From: Sphagnum compactum
Taxonomy: Eukaryota > Bryophyta > Sphagnopsida > Sphagnales
Direction of reading: 5' to 3'
Assembly (NCBI GenBank): GCA_965153455.1
Contig: OZ234497.1
Location: 13,130,302-13,194,301 of the forward strand
DNA length: 64,000 bases
Shown: positions 24,071 through 36,430 of the stretch, piece by piece
Position numbering within the stretch: position 1 is the first letter of the stretch
Layout: the number at the start of each line of letters is the position of its first letter
Position numbers and translations under genes: made by a program
Notes under the pieces: generated by a model
Databases searched by the model: none
Told to the model about the DNA's origin: nothing
What the model saw: the letters and a program-made list of their open reading frames with translations, nothing else

Positions 24071-24700
24071 TTTCCAACAAACTGGAGTCACATGCGAATT
24101 TCCAACAATATCCAGTATTGAACCCTATCAGAGCAGAGCAATGGCATTCAAAGTACACCCAAGCAAGTGGGAATTTCTTTTTCTCAAGATACTAGGTCTC
24201 CCTAAGTGCTTCATTTACAAGTTGCTGCTCAAAGGCACATGTACTAACATACCAAATTCTTGACATTCAACTCAGTTCTTGTATTTCTTGGGAGGTGGGG
24301 CTTCTTGAAGAAACTTGCTGCTTAAAGTATACCATTCATGATCCAAGTACTGAATAGACTTTTGCTGAGTTTCAACTACAAGACTTTGCTCAAGATGGAG
24401 CCATGATTTTTGTGAAAGCAAGAAAAGTCAATCTTATAAGTCTGATTCACCTTCTCCTTCAAACTAGAAACTGAACAAACTTACAGGAGCATCAAACTTA
24501 CATGGCTCCGGTGGCTTCCCATTCAAGTAGTCAACAACAACGGATCATTTTTCAAGGAGGTGCTCTTCTGAATCTGTATATCCTTGCAACCATATCATTT
24601 CATTATCCATTGTGTACACCATCATCTGGTTTCTCTCTTGTTTACTCTGGAAGAAGGCAGCCCTCCTGCCATGTATGTAACATAGACAATGCCTCAATTG
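24071..24700 (+). other. 3' flank of PHO1 copy 1, homologous to the flank of copy 2
   Basis: About 24135-24480 aligns with 44725-45065 (shared GTACACCCAAG, GTATTTCTTGGG, CATTCATGATCCAAG), so the duplicated block extends past the stop codon. It probably contains the 3' UTR. The poly(A) site was not identified. Confidence 0.6.
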
Positions 24701-27173
24701 CATGAGAAAAGACGTGACATAGTTGGGGGAGAAAAAACATGGAAAAAAAAAATGTCTATTCAATGTTGCTTCATAGTGCTATGGGTAGGGCGGGTAGGGA
24801 GAGAGGTAGAGATGGAGACTTGAAGAAATAAGACATTGTTCTCTTCAGTATAACATGTACAGTATCTATGTTTATGCTATGGGATTGGGAAAATTTAATT
24901 TGCACATTGTTTTGAATGTGGTACACACTGGTGGAGGTGCATAAGTTGGTGTTCTTATACCTTGAATTTAACCAGATCATTGTTAACTAAGTGCATTGTT
25001 ATAATTTGCATTCATAAGATTTAAGATCTCAACATCTGAATTGTTGAATAGCACAATAGTTCCCAATTTATTAAGATCTTTGAAATGAACCCTATATGTA
25101 TCAAAATTTAACCTTTTAGACTTCCACACCACCGTTTACTTGGTGAGGAGATTGAACTTAGAACCTGAAAATTACCCACTCAATTTGTCATGAGGAATTC
25201 TATTCAGAGTTTATGAAGTTTAAATGGGAGTTTGAATCCACTATTTTGAAGCTGGATTGTAAGAATCTATGCCATGCCATTATTACAGCCATCAAAATCA
25301 TTTAAAATTCAATGTCTTCCACATTCTGAATCCAAATCTTACCAATTAAATTCCATTAAATCCTGCTCATCAAGATCTTTCCAAGAACACCAAAGGCACA
25401 TTCCAATTCCTCTGAAATTTTCAGCTACGTTTAATTTGATTTTCAGTGAAAAAATCATTTAATATTCAAGAACTTTTGCATCGCAAGTCCAAACATCATG
25501 GAACCAAGCCCATGCACCTATCCTCCTTGAGAGCTTTCCAAAGAGACCCCCAATGCGATCTGAAGCATCCCGATTCGTTGGATCTCATCAGTACATACAA
25601 AACAAACAAACTACCTTCCTTCATAGATAGATGTCATGTTGAGTTTTTGTGTTTGATAAAATCTTTTTGAGACTTTATGAATAATAACAAAGTGAGGATG
25701 AGGGGCCAAAGAAGGGATCAAATAAGAATTTGATTGAGTATGACTTTAAGCTTAATTTTTCTATTCCACCAAATTATAGGATTAAAAAATAAAATCAGTT
25801 GTTGGATATTTGCTTTGCAATGGGGTATTGGCTTGAAAAAAAAAACTCTTGAGATTTCACCAATTTTCGTATTTTTCTTTCCCTTAAAATTTCAAATAAA
25901 TAACTTAAAAATTTGACATTTTTGAAAATTAATTTAATTATTGTAGAACTTTAAAAGGTACTATGATAATACATTGTCAATAAAGTTTTTAATTTTCTTG
26001 ACTGAATGTGAATACTATAGCCTCGGGTCAATTTCCACATTGACAAAATGAATTTTTTTTTTCAAAAAATGAGTTTGTTTTTAATTTTGAAACTATATAT
26101 TTTTCCATCATGTGCTATACTATTGTGATATGAGTAGTGAAATTATTCAGAATGTAGCCTATGATAATGATGATGATTTTCAACATGTTAATTTCATATT
26201 TTCACAAAATTTCATTTCTCTATTTTGAGGATTATTTAATGATGAAACTAACCTTAGGGTAAGGTAGTAGATGACATAACAGTGCCAAAAGTGTCCTAGT
26301 TGTTTCATTTGTGTTTCAAATGTTTTCAAGCATTTTCACCTTTTGCACTACAATGGCATATACACATATAATCATTAAATATTGTGAAATGAGTCGATAA
26401 AAATAAATGATTGATTTGTCACAACTGATTGGCCCATGTGATGGCATTTAGTTGGTTCCTCGCACTAGGGAGGGGAGATAACTTGCACCCTTTTTCGATA
26501 TCGTACACATTGTTAGATGGCCAGTTACAAAATATGTGGTTGGGATGCCTTTAGGAATCCAAGAAGAGTCTTATGAGAGCCATTCTAGGGTTGCCATTCT
26601 ATTGTGCCTCCAGTAGAGCCCACCTCTTGGAAGAAGCTCTTAAGTGTTTCTTTTGTGCCAGTCTTTGTGTGACCATCTTCATGGCACAAAGAAGAAAGAA
26701 GACATTGTCCAATTGTGATTCAAACTCTCAAGTGTTGGAGTTCATTTGCCTAGGAGTGCACCTTCCAAGGCTAGTAGTTTAGGCTAAGTGAAGCTAGGGC
26801 TAAGAAGAGGCGAGAGGTTGGTTGATGTATTATCAAGTCATGTCATCTACATCTATGGGTGGCTTGTCTTAGTTGTTGTATTATCAGGTTGTATCATCTA
26901 CATATGTGGGTGGCTTGGGGCCGGGCCGCCCATGGGAAAAAGTACATTGGGCCCATGGCTAGAGGCGCCTCCATACACACATCAAGACTATCCCAAGCCC
27001 ACCTACAAAGTGGTAAGTTCAATCTATTCCAGAAATCAACAGTTCACTGTTGTCATTTTTATTTATTTATAAGTTTTTTATTCAAATATTTTGATTTAGT
27101 TCGATCTACATCCATAAGCTTGTATAATGCCATACTTGAGACATATATTCCACTTGATCAAATTATCATATAA
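24701..27173. other. AT-rich intergenic DNA
   Basis: No supported gene. One internal duplication of about 52 bp is visible near 26819-26921 (ATCTACAT...GGGTGGCTTG twice). Short frames at 26573-27173 have no recognisable domain. Confidence 0.5.
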
Positions 27174-27599
27174 TCTTATATATAAATTCACTTGGTCTTC
27201 CCGTCCGTGACGTGACGTTCTGGTGCAGAACGCTACCCCATTCTGTGCGTCCGTCTGTCTGTCCGTTTTTACCTTTTCGAAGTTACCTTCCTTTACCTGA
27301 TTTACCTAAGTTACTTTTTACTGAGCGGCAGTTAAGAAGTTATTGAGCGGCAGCAAGGGGGGGCAGCAGGGGTGGGGCGGGCCAGCAGGGGTGGGGGGGG
27401 GCTAGCAAGGGTGGGGCGGGCCAGCAGGGGGGGGGCAGCACAGGTGGGGGGGGGGGGCCAGCAGGGGGGGGACGGGCGGGAAAGGACCGGACGGGGGAGT
27501 GAAGGGAGGTGTTTTTTTTTTTTTTCGTTTTTTTTTGGGTCCTCCCTCCTTTTCTTGGGGGTGGCTGGAGTGGCGTAGCCACGGGTTACCAACCACTAG
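27174..27599 (+). mobile_element. Candidate non-autonomous Helitron
   Basis: Starts TCTTATATATAAATTCAC after an A (27173) and ends in CTAG before a T (27600), the A|T insertion context of Helitrons. A perfect hairpin GTGGC-GTA-GCCAC (27570-27582) stands 13 nt before the CTAG terminus, as expected for a Helitron 3' end. There is no RepHel coding sequence, so it would be non-autonomous. The interior is GC-rich in an AT-rich setting. The signals are seen; the class is inferred. Confidence 0.6.
27354..27500 (+). repeat. G-rich minisatellite with G-quadruplex potential
   Basis: Repeated CAGCAGGGGTGGGGCGGGC-like units with many runs of four to twelve G on the plus strand, lying inside the Helitron candidate. 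Proline-rich frames on the minus strand (27332-27596) are artefacts of this composition. Confidence 0.8.
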
Positions 27600-28120
27600 T
27601 ATATATTTAATTGATTATGGACTAAACTATTAATTCTAAACTTTTTTTAACCTAACAATTGGAATTAAGTTTGAGATAAAATATTGTTAACATTTATTTG
27701 TTGGATCATCTAGTGAGACAAATCATTATCAATATTTATTGTTGTATCATTGGTGGCCTTCAAATGAAAGTTTTTTTATAAATTTTCAACTTTCAAATAA
27801 TCAATTTCAAAATTAACTAAATACATGATATATTTTCACACGTTTTTAATTTTTTTTCATTAAGCTTTGTGAGCTTTCAGTAAAGAAAAATAATTTATCA
27901 AATAACTACTTGACAAGCTTTGTCTTTGTGCTCTTTCACCACTTCATTGCTCCTCTTGTGCACAAGATTTCTCCATAGTCATGAAACCTACTCTTTCATT
28001 ATTAGCATGGCTAGTAGGTTGAGTTTTCAAATTAGTTAGGATATGTAATTGATATCAAAATTTGGTGAGATATTTTGTGGGTGATTTGATATTCAATGAA
28101 GAAAAGCTTCAAGTATAAAT

Positions 28121-28390
28121 TGTAGGATATTTGTAGACCTTAAATAGTATATTAGTTGTAAGTTATAGTTAAACAACAACTTCTAGTTTACAACTTCTAG
28201 TGTATTAATTGGACCATAATTAGAAAACGATGAAACTTACGCAAGACATCAACTTAAGTTAGGAAGTGGTAGCTCTTAAGTTAGGAAGCAATGATTAGAA
28301 ATTAAGAGACTCTGCATGGATGTATTAATACTAGTTAATTTTTTGTAATCGAGATTGGGAAACATTCTCCCTCATGCATATAATTCGTCA
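28121..28390 (+). repeat. 5' LTR of the copia element
   Basis: 270 bp with TG...CA ends, aligned with the 3' LTR along its length (shared ATTAATTGGACCATAATTAG, GGGAAACATTCTCCCT), but shorter by about 28 bp through indels. Confidence 0.93.
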
Positions 28391-28404
28391 TGGTATCACA
28401 ACGA
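28391..28404 (+). other. Primer-binding site of the copia element
   Basis: TGGTATCACAACG directly follows the 5' LTR. TGGTATCA is the usual plant copia match to the 3' end of initiator tRNA-Met; the following bases depart from the common AGAGC. Confidence 0.8.
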
Positions 28405-28473
28405 TCCTCTTCGAAGTGCTACGCTAGTTGAAATTGTGTGCTTCAAAAGAAAGAGTGATGCACATATCTAGAG

Positions 28474-31400
28474 ATGTTTAGCTCAATGTTTGGACAATTG
28501 GAAATCAATATTGGATTGGAAAATGCTGAGTTTGAACAAAGTCAGAGAGTCAAGGATTCTAGTTCTAAGTCTGAACATAATAAGATAGTTCAGGATCCTA
28601 AGAATCCAATAAGATTAGAAAACTCAATGATTCAAGTTGTTCGAATGGGGAGCTCAGGTGGTGATAGTGTGATTTTGAATCAATACAAGCTATCAAAACC
28701 AAAACACTTCCCACATTAGAATGTTTTTCATTCTAAACTTCTAAGCTCCATGGTTAACAGATCTTACAAGAGTAGTTGTGGAGCAAGATGCATCAACCAC
28801 GTCACAACAGTGATTTAAGGCGTTGGTAATCATCAATTTGTCGGTGAAGGATGAGGTTATTCCTCTATCTTTCATTTAAATAATCTTCCTACGGTTTGGA
28901 ACACATTGAAGAATCTTTACAAGTTAGATGGAATTGCACGCCAACTCATGCTAAGAAACAAGTCCTACAAGTTGAACATGCAAGGTGATTTTAGCATGTC
29001 TGACTTTTTATTTTTTATCAAGGATTTTTTAATTCAAATTGCAAGTGTAGGAGATGTGATCAGAAATGAAGATGTGGTGTTGACAATCCTAAACGCCTTG
29101 CCTGATTCTTACGAGAACTTTGTGCAAGGAGTTTCAGCTCAAGAAACATTGCCAAGCATTGATTAGTTGACGTCCAGACTCCTACAAGAGGTGCAGCAAA
29201 GGGAACTTCGTGGTGATTAGACCATAACCGAAAAAACATTATTACTAAAGTTCAAAAATCTTTTGAAGAAAAAGAAGACCAGTAAAGGCAAAAATTTCAA
29301 ACAATCAAAAAATTGCTACAATTGTGGCAAGCCTGAACACTAGGCAAACACTTGCCCAAAGCCAAAGAAGTCAACAAAGACCAACAAGGTTTCTAGCTTT
29401 AGAAACAAGCCAACAAATGGCCAAATCAAAGGAAAGGAGGAAGTAATTGAAGCTAATCCAACAACCAATATAGTGGAAGATGAATCAAATGATAATGAAT
29501 CGAAAGATAGTGTGGATTTTTTTGAAACAATAGTGGTTAATCTAAAACCAAAGAGTAGTAAGAGTTCTGTAGATTGTTGCTAATGTCTTGATTCGGTTAC
29601 CACAAAACATGTGTCAAGAGACAATTCTAGTTTCAAAGGTCTAGAAAACTCTACAAAAGTTAAAAACCTAAAGTTTGTTGGGGGTTAGATTCATGGTGTG
29701 TATGGAAAAGGCAACATTAAGCTTTCTTCCACTTTTGGATAAATAAAAACTATCACTAATGTGCTCTACATCCCAAGTCTCAAGAAAACTTGTTGTCAAT
29801 AAGGATGATTACAAATAGAAAAAACACAATAATGTTTGACTCTAACAAATGCCTAATCATACACGATCAAAATCTAGATGTCGTGGTTGCAAAGGGTGTT
29901 AGGGATCCAAAAAATGGACTTTATAGGCTAGATGCTCAATCTATAAAGACATTTGCCCAGACTCTAAAAGCATATGTAACACATGCACACTTGGAAATAA
30001 GTGATGTCGACCGTCATTAAGCCATGTTTGGCACCGGAGGATGGCGCATCTTCACTACCAAGTGCTCTACATAATGAACAACAAAAATATAGTAGTTGGC
30101 CTACCAAGATTGACGAAGGCAACAAGAGTTTGCACAAGATGCATGATTGGCAAACAATCACAAAAGGCAATTCCGCAAAAGTTTCAATTAAGAGTTGAGA
30201 ATGTCTTGGACTTGATATACATGGATTTGTGTGGTCCTTTTTCCATTCCATCGTTGTTCAGATGAAGGTACTTTGTCACCTTTACTAATGACTTCAATAG
30301 AAAAACTGGGTGAGATTTCTGAAAAAAAATCTAACAACTTGTTTGCATTAAAAGCTTTCAAAATTGAGGTTGAAAAGCATATAGGAAAAGTGATCAAAAT
30401 CCTTAGATCAGATAACAATAGGGAATACATTAGTAATGCCCTTACTAGGTATTATGAAGAATGTGGAATCAAGAGACAGTTTAATCAATCGCATACACCC
30501 TAGCAAAATGGGGTCTTTAAAAGAAAAACCAGACCATAGTTGAAAGGGTCAAAAGGATATTACTGGAAAGTGGATTACCTAAAAGCTTGTGGACAAAAGT
30601 AGTAAATACTGCAAATTACGTCATGAATCAATCATCATCACAAGTTAATAAAGGTCGGACACCAAAAGAATTGTTTTCAAGAGAGAAACCAAATCTAGAA
30701 CATTTGAGGGTCTTCAAATGTATTGCTCATGCTTTGATTTTGAAAACCAACAGGAAGAAGCTTAATTCAAAGTTGGAGTTCTATTGGTTGGTGGGTTACA
30801 ACACTCATACGAAAGCCTACAAGTTATTTAATCCAAGAACTAACAAGGTGATTCTTACTCATGATGTGATATTTGATGAGACATGCATTGAACCAAGATT
30901 TGGCAACCCACCTCAACTACCTGTAGGTGTTTCGTCTTCAAAGCCAAACATTCCAACCAAGGAACTTGGTCACATAACATGGCCAATAAATAATTCACGA
31001 GATGGTTTGGGCATGTCACCATTATCATCAGGAAATCTATCCATTGAAGATCATCATTAGGCTATAAGGAACGAATTTCTTTCAAACCATGATCTCTTTC
31101 CGAAAAGAATCGAGTGGCAGATGGATACAACAATCAACATCTTACTGGCCAACAAGCTAAGAGCCCTTATACTTTACAATAAAAACTAAGAAGAATAATT
31201 GCAATGCCTAGGCGTTTTGATGATTTCATCATCAAAATTGTTGATTAAGATCATGTTTGGGAACCAACTTCATTTTCAGAAGTAAACAAAGACAAAAAAT
31301 GGTAAAAGGCAACGAATGAAGAAATGGATTCCATTTCACATAATCAAACATGGACATTAACCAAACTACCCCCAGGAAAGAGGCCAATAACAACTAGGTG

Positions 31401-32814
31401 ATTCTATAAGGTGAAAAATGACTCCATGGGTAGACCTTCAAAATACAAGGCTAGATTAGTAGCTAGAGGGAACGAAGAGAAGGAAGGCTTAGACTTTCAA
31501 GAAACTTTTGCACCTATGATCAAATGGAGCACAATCAAAATTGTGCTAGCTCTAGCTGCCCACTACAGTTGGAAAATGTCACAAATGGACATCAAGATAA
31601 CTTTCTGAACGGCGACTTCAAGGAAGAGGTCTACATGAAGCAACCAAAAGGATTTGAGAAGTCTAATAATGAACATTTGGTTTGCAAGTTCAACAAAGCA
31701 TTGTATGGGCTTCGTTAAGCTCTTCAAGCTTAGTACAAGAAAATCGATAATTCCTTCAAACATTTAAACATGACTAAAAGTGGAACACATTCCAACTTGT
31801 ACTACTAGCATCAAGATGGAAAAAATTTGATTGTCATGTTCTACGTCGATGACTTGATCATTACTGGAAATTTTGAAAAAAAGATTGATTGGTTTAAAGA
31901 GCAACTAGTCGGACGATTCAAGATGACAGACTTGGGGCAAGTTGGATGCTATCTAGGCTGAAATTTTTTACTTCACCAAAGAGGGAGTGTTTTTGTCCCA
32001 GAGACCATATGTAAAAGACATGCTTCAAACATTTGGAATGGCAGATTGTAATCCAACCAAAGTGTGGATGGTAAAAGGTACTTTACTTGAAATAGATATG
32101 AGTGGTTAGAAAGTTAATCCCATCATCTCCAAAAGAATGGTACGTAAGTTGATTTATTTGGTACACACTAAACCAGATATTATTTTTTGTGTATTTGTAG
32201 TCAACCACTTTTTAACTGACCTTGAACTACCTCATCTTAATGCAATTAAACAAACTTTCAAATGTTTTAAGGGTACCATAGATTATGGAATCTTCTACAA
32301 GAGGGGAGGAAACATAAAGCTAGAAGCTTTTGTGGATGTTGATTGGGTAGGTGACATAGAATAATGAAGGTCCACAAGTGGCTTAATTTTCAAAATTGGA
32401 AATTCACTAATATCATCGTGCGAGAAGAAACAATCTATGGTGGCTTTGTCTTCAGTCAAAGCTAAATATCAAGCTTTGATGGAAGGAACTAAAGAGGTCA
32501 TTTGGCTATGGAGACTCCTAGGTGAACTATAGCATGGAAAAGCAAGACCAACAACATTTTTTTGTGACAATATTAGCAATATCATAATGGATAGAAATCT
32601 AATATTTTACGCTAGAACCACACATGTAGAATGTCACTATCATTTTGTACGGGAAAAAGTAATGTCAAAAGAAATTGACATTGTACACATTGCAACTAAT
32701 CAACAACATGCAAACATCTTTACCAAACCATTAGGAAAAATGAAAATTGAAGGTTTATGTCAAACAATTGGAGTAATTTTAGAACCAATAGTTGTAGCAT
32801 GCTTAAAACCTTGA
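28474..32814 (+). pseudogene. copia gag-pol remnant
   Basis: Gag: about 28474-29215, with a UBN2-like part LKNLYKLDGIARQLM. The zinc knuckle CYNCGKPEH-stop-ANTC lies at 29314-29355. Protease: CLDSVTTKHV near 29585, with Val in place of the Gly of the DSG active-site box. GAG-pre-integrase CTRCMIGK lies near 30140, and integrase DLIYMDLCGPF near 30211-30243, LRSDNNREY near 30400, and QNGVFKRK near 30504, where the third catalytic Glu is Lys. Reverse transcriptase: KARLVARGNEEKEG at 31447, YVDD at 31842-31853. RNase H: AFVDVDWVGD near 32330 and NIFTKPL near 32710. In-frame stops lie at 29341, 30501, 31399, 31716, 31731, 32107, 32362, 32365 and 32530, among others. Confidence 0.93.
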
Positions 32815-32823
32815 TCTTTAGCC

Positions 32824-32833
32824 TGAAGGCGGG
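32824..32833 (+). other. Polypurine tract of the copia element
   Basis: TGAAGGCGGG, purine-rich, immediately before the 3' LTR, where plus-strand DNA synthesis would start. Confidence 0.75.
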
Positions 32834-33131
32834 TGTAGGATATTTGTAGACCTTAGATAGTACACTAGTTGTAAGTTATAATTTAAACAATAACTTCTAG
32901 TTTAATAATTTAACACCACTTGTATTAATTGGACCATAATTAGAAAACGATGAAACTTACATAGGAAAGACAGCAGCTTAAGTTAAGAAGCTACAACTTA
33001 ATAAGCGTCAACTCTCAAGTTAGGAAGTGGTGATTAGGAATTAGGAGACTTTGCATGGATGAATTAATATTAATTAATTTTTTGTAATCGAAATTGGGAA
33101 ACATTCTCCCTTTCATGCATATAATTTTTCA
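32834..33131 (+). repeat. 3' LTR of the copia element
   Basis: 298 bp with the same TGTAGGATATTTGTAGACCT start and a CA end as the 5' LTR. Both LTRs are clearly diverged. Confidence 0.93.
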
Positions 33132-35565
33132 TAAACACTTGCATGGTTGTGGCTAGAAGATATGGTGCAAGCTTGCATTCATGATTGGGTACAATGATGT
33201 TGGGCATTGAGTTTTGGGTTGTGGGTTTCTACATTGTTGGTTTGTAACATGTCTTCAAGCTTTAGTTCTCAATTGTTTTGTGCATTGTTGGTTTGTAATG
33301 TGTCTTCAAGCTCTAGTTCTCAATTGTCTTGTGCATTGTTGGTTTCTAGGTTTTGTGATTTTAAATTATAACTCAAAATTTTAAAATATTTAGAAAGTGA
33401 CTCTTGAAATAGTGATCAATCTTCTCCATGCTTACATGATGATTTTTTTTTCTCTTAAGCCACACATACTTACATGATGATATTTTTTCCTCTTAAGTCA
33501 CACATGGACAATACAAATAGGCTTTCTTTTCAATAACAAATTTTCACTTATAACCACTATTGCAACTTCATTATTCATTGTGTTGCTAATAGAGCGAGCA
33601 ACATGCATAAGACCAAAAGAAAAACATTGTTAAGTTCAACCTAATTTAAACCCATATTTTGAAAAGTAAGTTTTATCATTTTTGAAAATAATCCTCGAAT
33701 CTTGATTAGTATAACAATGAAGACCTTGCAAAGTCATCTTACACCCCACCTTATGTGAAATATAAATGAATAATTAAAGATGTTACATGTAGTTTACAGT
33801 AGCTCCACCCAAATTCAATATTTGGAACTTCAACAATATTTCTCTCATCAAAGATGGTTAACTTATTGAATCCTCAACCTCACTCATAAACATCAAAATT
33901 GAGCCTTTTATGATACTATTAATAACAAACCTCACAAACCGATCATTTTATCCAACTAATCAAGAACAATTGTTAACTTTTGTTGTGCCTTTTGAAATAT
34001 TATGTGCACAAATACTAGCACAAAACCATTTTATCACCTCACACAAGCATAACTTTAACTATTCTTCATCCAAAATGAGTGATGCTCTTAGTTATCGTTA
34101 TTTATGCCCAAACATTCATGGGCATTCTGGAAATCCTGATGCTCAAAAACTGTTGGGCAGTTTGAAAATTGTATACTGCCCAAAAATTTCAGGCAAATTA
34201 TAAAGGTTGATTTTATTTTTGTTTCCGCCCACCATTTCAAGTGCTCTCCATGTTGTCATGTTTATGGTTTAGGACTTACACTTTTTGTAAGTATATTACA
34301 TGTTATATTGAATTTTACTTACACGTTGTGTAAGAATATTACATTCATGTAAGTGTAAATGGTGTAAAATCATGTAAATTTATTTTATGCCGTGTAAAAT
34401 AGTGTAAGTGTAAAACAATTACATTTATATGATTTTACAAGTTTATGTAAAATAGGGTTCAAACATGTCATTTCTTTTTTTGAGGGGTTTAGTTTAGAAT
34501 TTTTTGGTGATAGGTCAATCAAAGTGACTCATTGTGAGGAAAAACAAAAAAAAACCTTAAAAAATATTTGTGTTTTGGAATACATGGCAGCCAATTAAAC
34601 TAATTAATATGAATCATAATAAGTATTCAAGCTCTTGTAAAGTCTTAAAGTCTTAGACCTAAAGTCCTAAACAAAAATGATGATGAACAAAGTTAAGAAT
34701 AGAGTTCTACTCAAACAATGAGAGATGAGACAAAATGCACTCAAGAATGTGGATCCAAAAAATATTCTTTAGAATAGTATCATAATTTGTCCCATATCCT
34801 TTGCTCACAAGTTTGCTCTTGTATTGTATATAGCCGAGAAAATGGAAGCATTAGAAGAAAATGCTTCTACTTAGGGAATATTTATAATATCATGATTTTC
34901 TTCGTGAAGGGCCAATGAGAGTAATCCATTGTAAAAAAAACAATGAGCTTTTGGGATGCGTTCACATTTGGATGTACCCACAACCAATTGATATGGATTG
35001 CAAGTAGATATAATTATTAGAAATATATAATATATATACACTTACACCCAAAACATTTACATTGCATAGTGTCCATGTAGTTGACAAATATTTACATTTA
35101 CACGAGATATACATGCCATATCTATGATGTGCTCTCACATGAAAAATGTATGTTGACAAGAATAGCATTAGAAGCTCTTTTGAACATGAGGGTGTATTTT
35201 AAACCATTTGAAATCAAAGGGTCAAACTCAACTCCTTATTTCACCCCCAACTCAATCCCAAATCTAAAAAAGATGAAGTCTATATATGAGCTTTCTGTAT
35301 ATGGAAATGACATAGGTACCAAATTTGCAAAAAGCACATCACAAGCTTCCCTTATGCAAATGACATAGGAACCAAATTTGCAAAAGGATATGACAATCCC
35401 AAATTAGTCCGATTGGTGTCATGTCATTCTAAGGAAGAAAGAAAGGAATTCACATGCTGCTACTAAAGTTAGCTAATGCCACTAAAGTTAGCTAATGGGA
35501 CTAAAGAGCCTCTTTTACCAGGGAAGGCAACATGGGACTAAAGAGCCGATGATGATGATGATGAT
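33132..35565. other. AT-rich intergenic DNA with small palindromes
   Basis: No supported gene. A hairpin TTGGGCAGT/ACTGCCCAA (34153-34183) lies next to GCCCA...TGGGC near 34108-34125. At 34265-34450 many TTACACTTAC and GTAAGTGTAA words in both orientations could form nested stems. Two copies of a GTGCATTGTTGGTTT block lie near 33270-33350. Confidence 0.5.
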
Positions 35566-35656
35566 GAAACCCTTTGCCAGTGATAAATAAACCAAAGCAC
35601 CCAAAACAAAAAGGGGGGGCAATACAAGGAACAAAAACGGAAGGACACAAATTTCT
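35566..35656 (+). repeat. Left arm of an inverted repeat (dispersed family)
   Basis: Shares ACCAAAGCACC, a G-run, AATACAAGGAACAAAA and GGAAGGAC with 54318-54381, and with the reverse complement of about 36340-36430. Together with the copy at 36109-36430 it could bound an element of about 865 bp. Confidence 0.6.
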
Positions 35657-36108
35657 TGTTGCAAATTCAAAGATTTTTGGAGAAAATTTGCCAATTTTCT
35701 TTTTTCAATAAATCTTTTTAAATCGCCAGGTTTTTACACATGCTTTCAAGTAGGTAGCCAAAAAATATATTTAAGTTTGTTTAAATTTTTTTCCTTTCAT
35801 ATTTTGTTAATAACCAAATTTGGCTAAATTGGCTTATGGATCAGCTTGCAGATGACTGCCACCTCTGCTACATCACACAATTGAAAGAAAAGCAAACACT
35901 GAAACCCCCATGTGCTTATGTGTTCTGAATCATGCATGAAAAATAAACTTTTTTTTGGTTTAAAACTTTTTGGACCATTGTGCATGTTAAGCATGAAGGT
36001 ACTTTAAGATGGGTGCTTTTGGATTGTTCTTGAAGGGTGGTGGACATGACAACTTTAAAGGACCCGGTTGTTTAGCATGGGGCCACACATCAAACACACA
36101 CACACAAT

Positions 36109-36430
36109 TTGTCATGTTTTCTCGGCTAGGCATCCTTTTCAGGAAGTCCTCCCCTTTCATTATTTCATATGTTTTTGAAACATGTTGTTGCAATAGGTGA
36201 GGGTTCATCTAAGCTAGGCGTCCTTCCAAGAAGTCCTCCGCTTTCATTATTTGATATGCTTTTCATAGCAGGAGAGGGTTTGAGAACTTGATGTTCCCCT
36301 TGTGTTTTGCCCTTTTTGGTGGTTTCATTTGTCTTCTTTGACATGGGTCCTTCCATTTTGTTCCTTGTTTTCCCCCCCCTTTTCTTTCAGGTGCTTTGGT
36401 TAATTTATGGTTGGCAAGGTTTTATCATCA
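36109..36430 (-). repeat. Dispersed repeat copy with internal duplication
   Basis: Its reverse complement aligns with 54300-54560 over about 260 bp (shared ACAAGGAACAAAATGGAAGG, AAGCATATCAAATAA, GGAGGAC). It contains an internal direct duplication, CTAGGC(A/G)TCCTT...AAGTCCTCC(C/G)CTTTCATTATTT at 36126 and 36214. No coding capacity. Confidence 0.7.

Larger units (their letters stand above)
28121..33131 (+). mobile_element. Decayed Ty1/copia LTR retrotransposon
   Basis: Two LTRs (28121-28390 and 32834-33131) begin TGTAGGATATTTGTAGACCT and end in CA. A primer-binding site TGGTATCA follows the 5' LTR and a purine tract precedes the 3' LTR. Flanking 5-mers TAAAT (28116-28120) and TAAAC (33132-33136) look like a target duplication with one change. 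The internal order gag, protease, integrase, reverse transcriptase, RNase H is that of copia elements. The LTRs differ by substitutions and indels and the coding part has many stops, so the insertion is old and dead. It lies between the two PHO1 copies. Confidence 0.95.

Noticed and set aside
27332-27596. Pro/Ala-rich minus-strand frames
   Set aside because: They follow from the G-rich minisatellite; no start context, domain or conservation.
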